A stretch of 6,104 nt of DNA from positions 1 to 6,104 of the forward strand of contig JAFGDX010000047.1 of assembly GCA_016931875.1 (NCBI GenBank), given 5' to 3'. Below the pieces are notes generated by a model. That model saw nothing but the letters and a program-made list of their open reading frames with translations. It made no database searches and had not been told where the DNA came from. This document shows, piece after piece, positions 4,060 to 6,104 of this stretch. How positions within the stretch are numbered: the stretch's first letter is position 1; each line of letters opens with the position of its first letter. The position numbers and the translations under genes were made by a program. The stretch comes from Prolixibacteraceae bacterium. Its GTDB lineage: Bacteria; Bacteroidota; Bacteroidia; Bacteroidales; Prolixibacteraceae.

Positions 4060-6104
4060 ATGTCCATGGTGCGTTTAAAATTACGCTCAACATATGTTTT
4101 GTTGAGTGGTAGGGATTTAATTCAAAAAAGAAATCTGATTTTATACAAAAAGTATGTATTCCTTTTCTTTCTAATGCTATTCAGCAGCGTTAGTTTTGCA
4201 ACAGTTTATTATGTGAGTTCAAGCGGCGACGACAGCAAGTCGGGGACCAGTCCTTCCGAGGCCTGGCGTTCTCTGAACAAGGTAAACAGTTTTACACCGA
4301 AACCGGGAGACCAGGTTCTTTTCAGCCGGGGAGACCACTGGGTAGGCACGCTTACCGTTAATGGATCGGGAACAGCCGGAAGCCCCGTTGTTTACGGAGC
4401 ATACGGAACAGGGGAGGACCCGAAGATATATGCCTCGGAGGAAATTACCGGCTGGACAAAACATTCAGGGAATATTTACAAAGCCACATTCGGTAAAGAG
4501 ATTAAACAAATTTTTATCGACGGTAACAGGGCGAAACTGGCCCGGTACCCTAACTCAGGGTACTTAAGTGTTACTTCAGTACTTGGGTCTACCAAATTTT
4601 CAAGCTCAGGTTTGAATTCCGGTATCAACTATACCGGAGCTGCTTGGGTGGGCAGAAGTACTGCATTTACTATCTATTCCAAAACGGTAACCGCTTCCAG
4701 TTCGCAAACACTAACCATTAACAGTGCTCCATACGGAAGTCTGGGTGCAGGTGAAGGGTTCTTCCTGGCTGACAAACTTGAATTTCTCGATTCTCCGGGA
4801 GAATGGTATTATGATGCTGCATCAGGTACCGTTTACCTTTGGACACCATCCGGAGATTCTCCTGGAAACCATACGATTAGAGGAGCTATTCTTGATAATG
4901 GTATAAATATATCTTCCAAAAACTACGTAAAGGTGGAAAACCTTGCCATACTCCACAGTTCCACCGATGCAATTTATATCAACAACGGAGACTATATTAC
5001 CATCCATAATAATAACATTGTTGCCCCCGACGAACATGGAATTCACATTCCCAGTGGCGGTTCTTCTGCAACAACCATCACCAACAATAAAATATACAAT
5101 GCCAATACGAACGGAATCAGACTTTACAGCAATTCATCCGTGATTTCCGATAACCTGGTTCAGGGAACCGGACTTTTGGATAACATCAATAAAACAGCCA
5201 CCGCTGGTGATAACTTTGGAAGTGGAATGTATCTACGCGGAAATGATATAAAAACTACTTACAACCGCATAATTAATTCAGGATACAACGGAATTAACTG
5301 GAAAGGGCAGAATTGTTTAATTAGTTACAATTATATTAATGGAGCCTGCCAGGTTTTGGATGATGGAGCAGGAATATATACTTACAACGGGAGCAATTAC
5401 TCGGCACCCGGTTCCAAAGGTTCTGAAGTTCTTCACAACATTATATTAAATGTTCACGGAAACAGCGAAGGATTTACTCATTCATATAATACAGGGTACG
5501 GCATTTACATGGACAATAACACACATCATATACAGATAAAAAATAACCTCGTTTCCGGGGCGAGTAGCGGTATTTGTCTTCATGACGCCGGGGCAATAGA
5601 AGTTTCAAACAATACAGTGATGGATGCCCTGCTTGCTGTTAGAATTTCAGGGGTGAAAGCGGTTAATACTATTCAAAACAATCTATTCTACCTTACCAAC
5701 AGAACCGGAAATTTTGTGTGGTGGAAAAATAGTCATCAGCATATGATTTTTAAAATGGAATCTTCAGTATCGTGTGATTACAATACTTATATAGATCATT
5801 ATGAATCTGCGCCTTTTTCTCATGGAGGCGGTGACAGAACCTTCGATCAATGGAAATCTCTTACCAAAAAAGATACACATTCCACTTTTGACAATTCGCC
5901 ATTGGCCAAAGGAGAAACAGAAGAGCTTTTTTACAACGATACAAAACAAGCCAAAACAATAACCCTCGAAAAAACAATTTACAAAGATCTTGATGGAAAA
6001 CAGGTTTCCGGCAGTATTACCCTGCAACCTTTTACATCAAAAATCCTTATTAAAACAACATCTGAAAATACAAATACCAATCAAAGCCCTGTAATCCAGG
6101 GACA
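4060..6104 (+). CDS. Secreted right-handed parallel beta-helix protein, 3'-truncated
   Basis: The frame is open from the ATG at 4060 to the window edge: 681 residues with no stop. Residues 32-47 (YVFLFFLMLFSSVSFA) form a signal peptide core with probable cleavage after Ala47. The mature protein starts TVYYVSSSGDD, the usual opening of DUF1565-like beta-helix proteins, with GDQVLFSRGDHW (83-94) and GAYGTG (113-118). An inserted region includes LARYPNSGYL (160-169) and SPGEWYYD (245-252). Asn/Gly-rich PbH1-type coils run from about 288 to 545. They carry GSGMY (387-391), DDGAGIYT (434-441) and GYGIYMDN (479-486), motifs shared with many Bacteroidota polysaccharide-acting beta-helix proteins. 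A small C-terminal beta-domain (DGKQVSGSITLQPFTSKILI, 645-664) is followed by NQSPVI, a likely start of another Ig/cadherin-like module. Inferred role: extracellular polysaccharide lyase or glycosidase; substrate and catalytic residues are not identified. The N-region before the hydrophobic core is long (31 residues), so a later start is possible. Confidence 0.85.
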   Translation, partial: MSMVRLKLRSTYVLLSGRDLIQKRNLILYKKYVFLFFLMLFSSVSFATVYYVSSSGDDSKSGTSPSEAWRSLNKVNSFTPKPGDQVLFSRGDHWVGTLTVNGSGTAGSPVVYGAYGTGEDPKIYASEEITGWTKHSGNIYKATFGKEIKQIFIDGNRAKLARYPNSGYLSVTSVLGSTKFSSSGLNSGINYTGAAWVGRSTAFTIYSKTVTASSSQTLTINSAPYGSLGAGEGFFLADKLEFLDSPGEWYYDAASGTVYLWTPSGDSPGNHTIRGAILDNGINISSKNYVKVENLAILHSSTDAIYINNGDYITIHNNNIVAPDEHGIHIPSGGSSATTITNNKIYNANTNGIRLYSNSSVISDNLVQGTGLLDNINKTATAGDNFGSGMYLRGNDIKTTYNRIINSGYNGINWKGQNCLISYNYINGACQVLDDGAGIYTYNGSNYSAPGSKGSEVLHNIILNVHGNSEGFTHSYNTGYGIYMDNNTHHIQIKNNLVSGASSGICLHDAGAIEVSNNTVMDALLAVRISGVKAVNTIQNNLFYLTNRTGNFVWWKNSHQHMIFKMESSVSCDYNTYIDHYESAPFSHGGGDRTFDQWKSLTKKDTHSTFDNSPLAKGETEELFYNDTKQAKTITLEKTIYKDLDGKQVSGSITLQPFTSKILIKTTSENTNTNQSPVIQG

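Noticed and set aside
4219..5143. Several 60-81-codon frames on both strands across the beta-helix gene
   Set aside because: All overlap the long continuous frame that carries the signal peptide and beta-helix motifs; shadows of it.

Overview
The window looks like chromosomal DNA of a Bacteroidota bacterium, probably a Bacteroidales/Marinilabiliales-type polysaccharide degrader. The evidence is the AT-rich intergenic DNA, start codons preceded by A-rich leaders instead of Shine-Dalgarno motifs, promoter candidates of the Bacteroidota form (TTTG-N19-21-TAnnTTTG), and the protein families present. This is inferred from sequence features; the exact genus cannot be named.

Layout. (1) 1-681, + strand: the 3' part of a gene for a tandem DUF1080 (3-keto-disaccharide hydrolase family) protein, followed by a clean terminator at 735-768. 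(2) 948-2024, - strand: a complete class IIA fructose-1,6-bisphosphate aldolase (fbaA type) with its own terminator (891-928) and a good Bacteroidota promoter (2067-2098). It converges on gene 1. (3) 2325-3320, + strand: a complete class IIB fructose-bisphosphate aldolase, divergent from gene 2, ending at a 16-bp perfect hairpin terminator (3337-3373). (4) 3374-4005: about 630 bases of AT-rich DNA without a convincing gene, but with several small repeats, a promoter-like site and a hairpin with a T-run. (5) 4060-6104, + strand: the 5' part (681 codons, still open at the window edge) of a secreted right-handed parallel beta-helix protein, preceded by two overlapping promoter candidates.

Functionally, the two aldolases both catalyse the reversible cleavage of fructose-1,6-bisphosphate in central carbon metabolism. 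They come from two well separated subclasses of the class II family, and their divergent head-to-head arrangement is the most notable gene-level feature. The flanking genes (DUF1080 and beta-helix) are typical of exported carbohydrate-processing proteins. Each gene has its own terminator or promoter signals, so these look like separate transcription units and not one operon.

I see no CRISPR array, tRNA, rRNA, transposase, or obvious novel defence or mobile system. The least explained part is the intergenic stretch 3374-4005.
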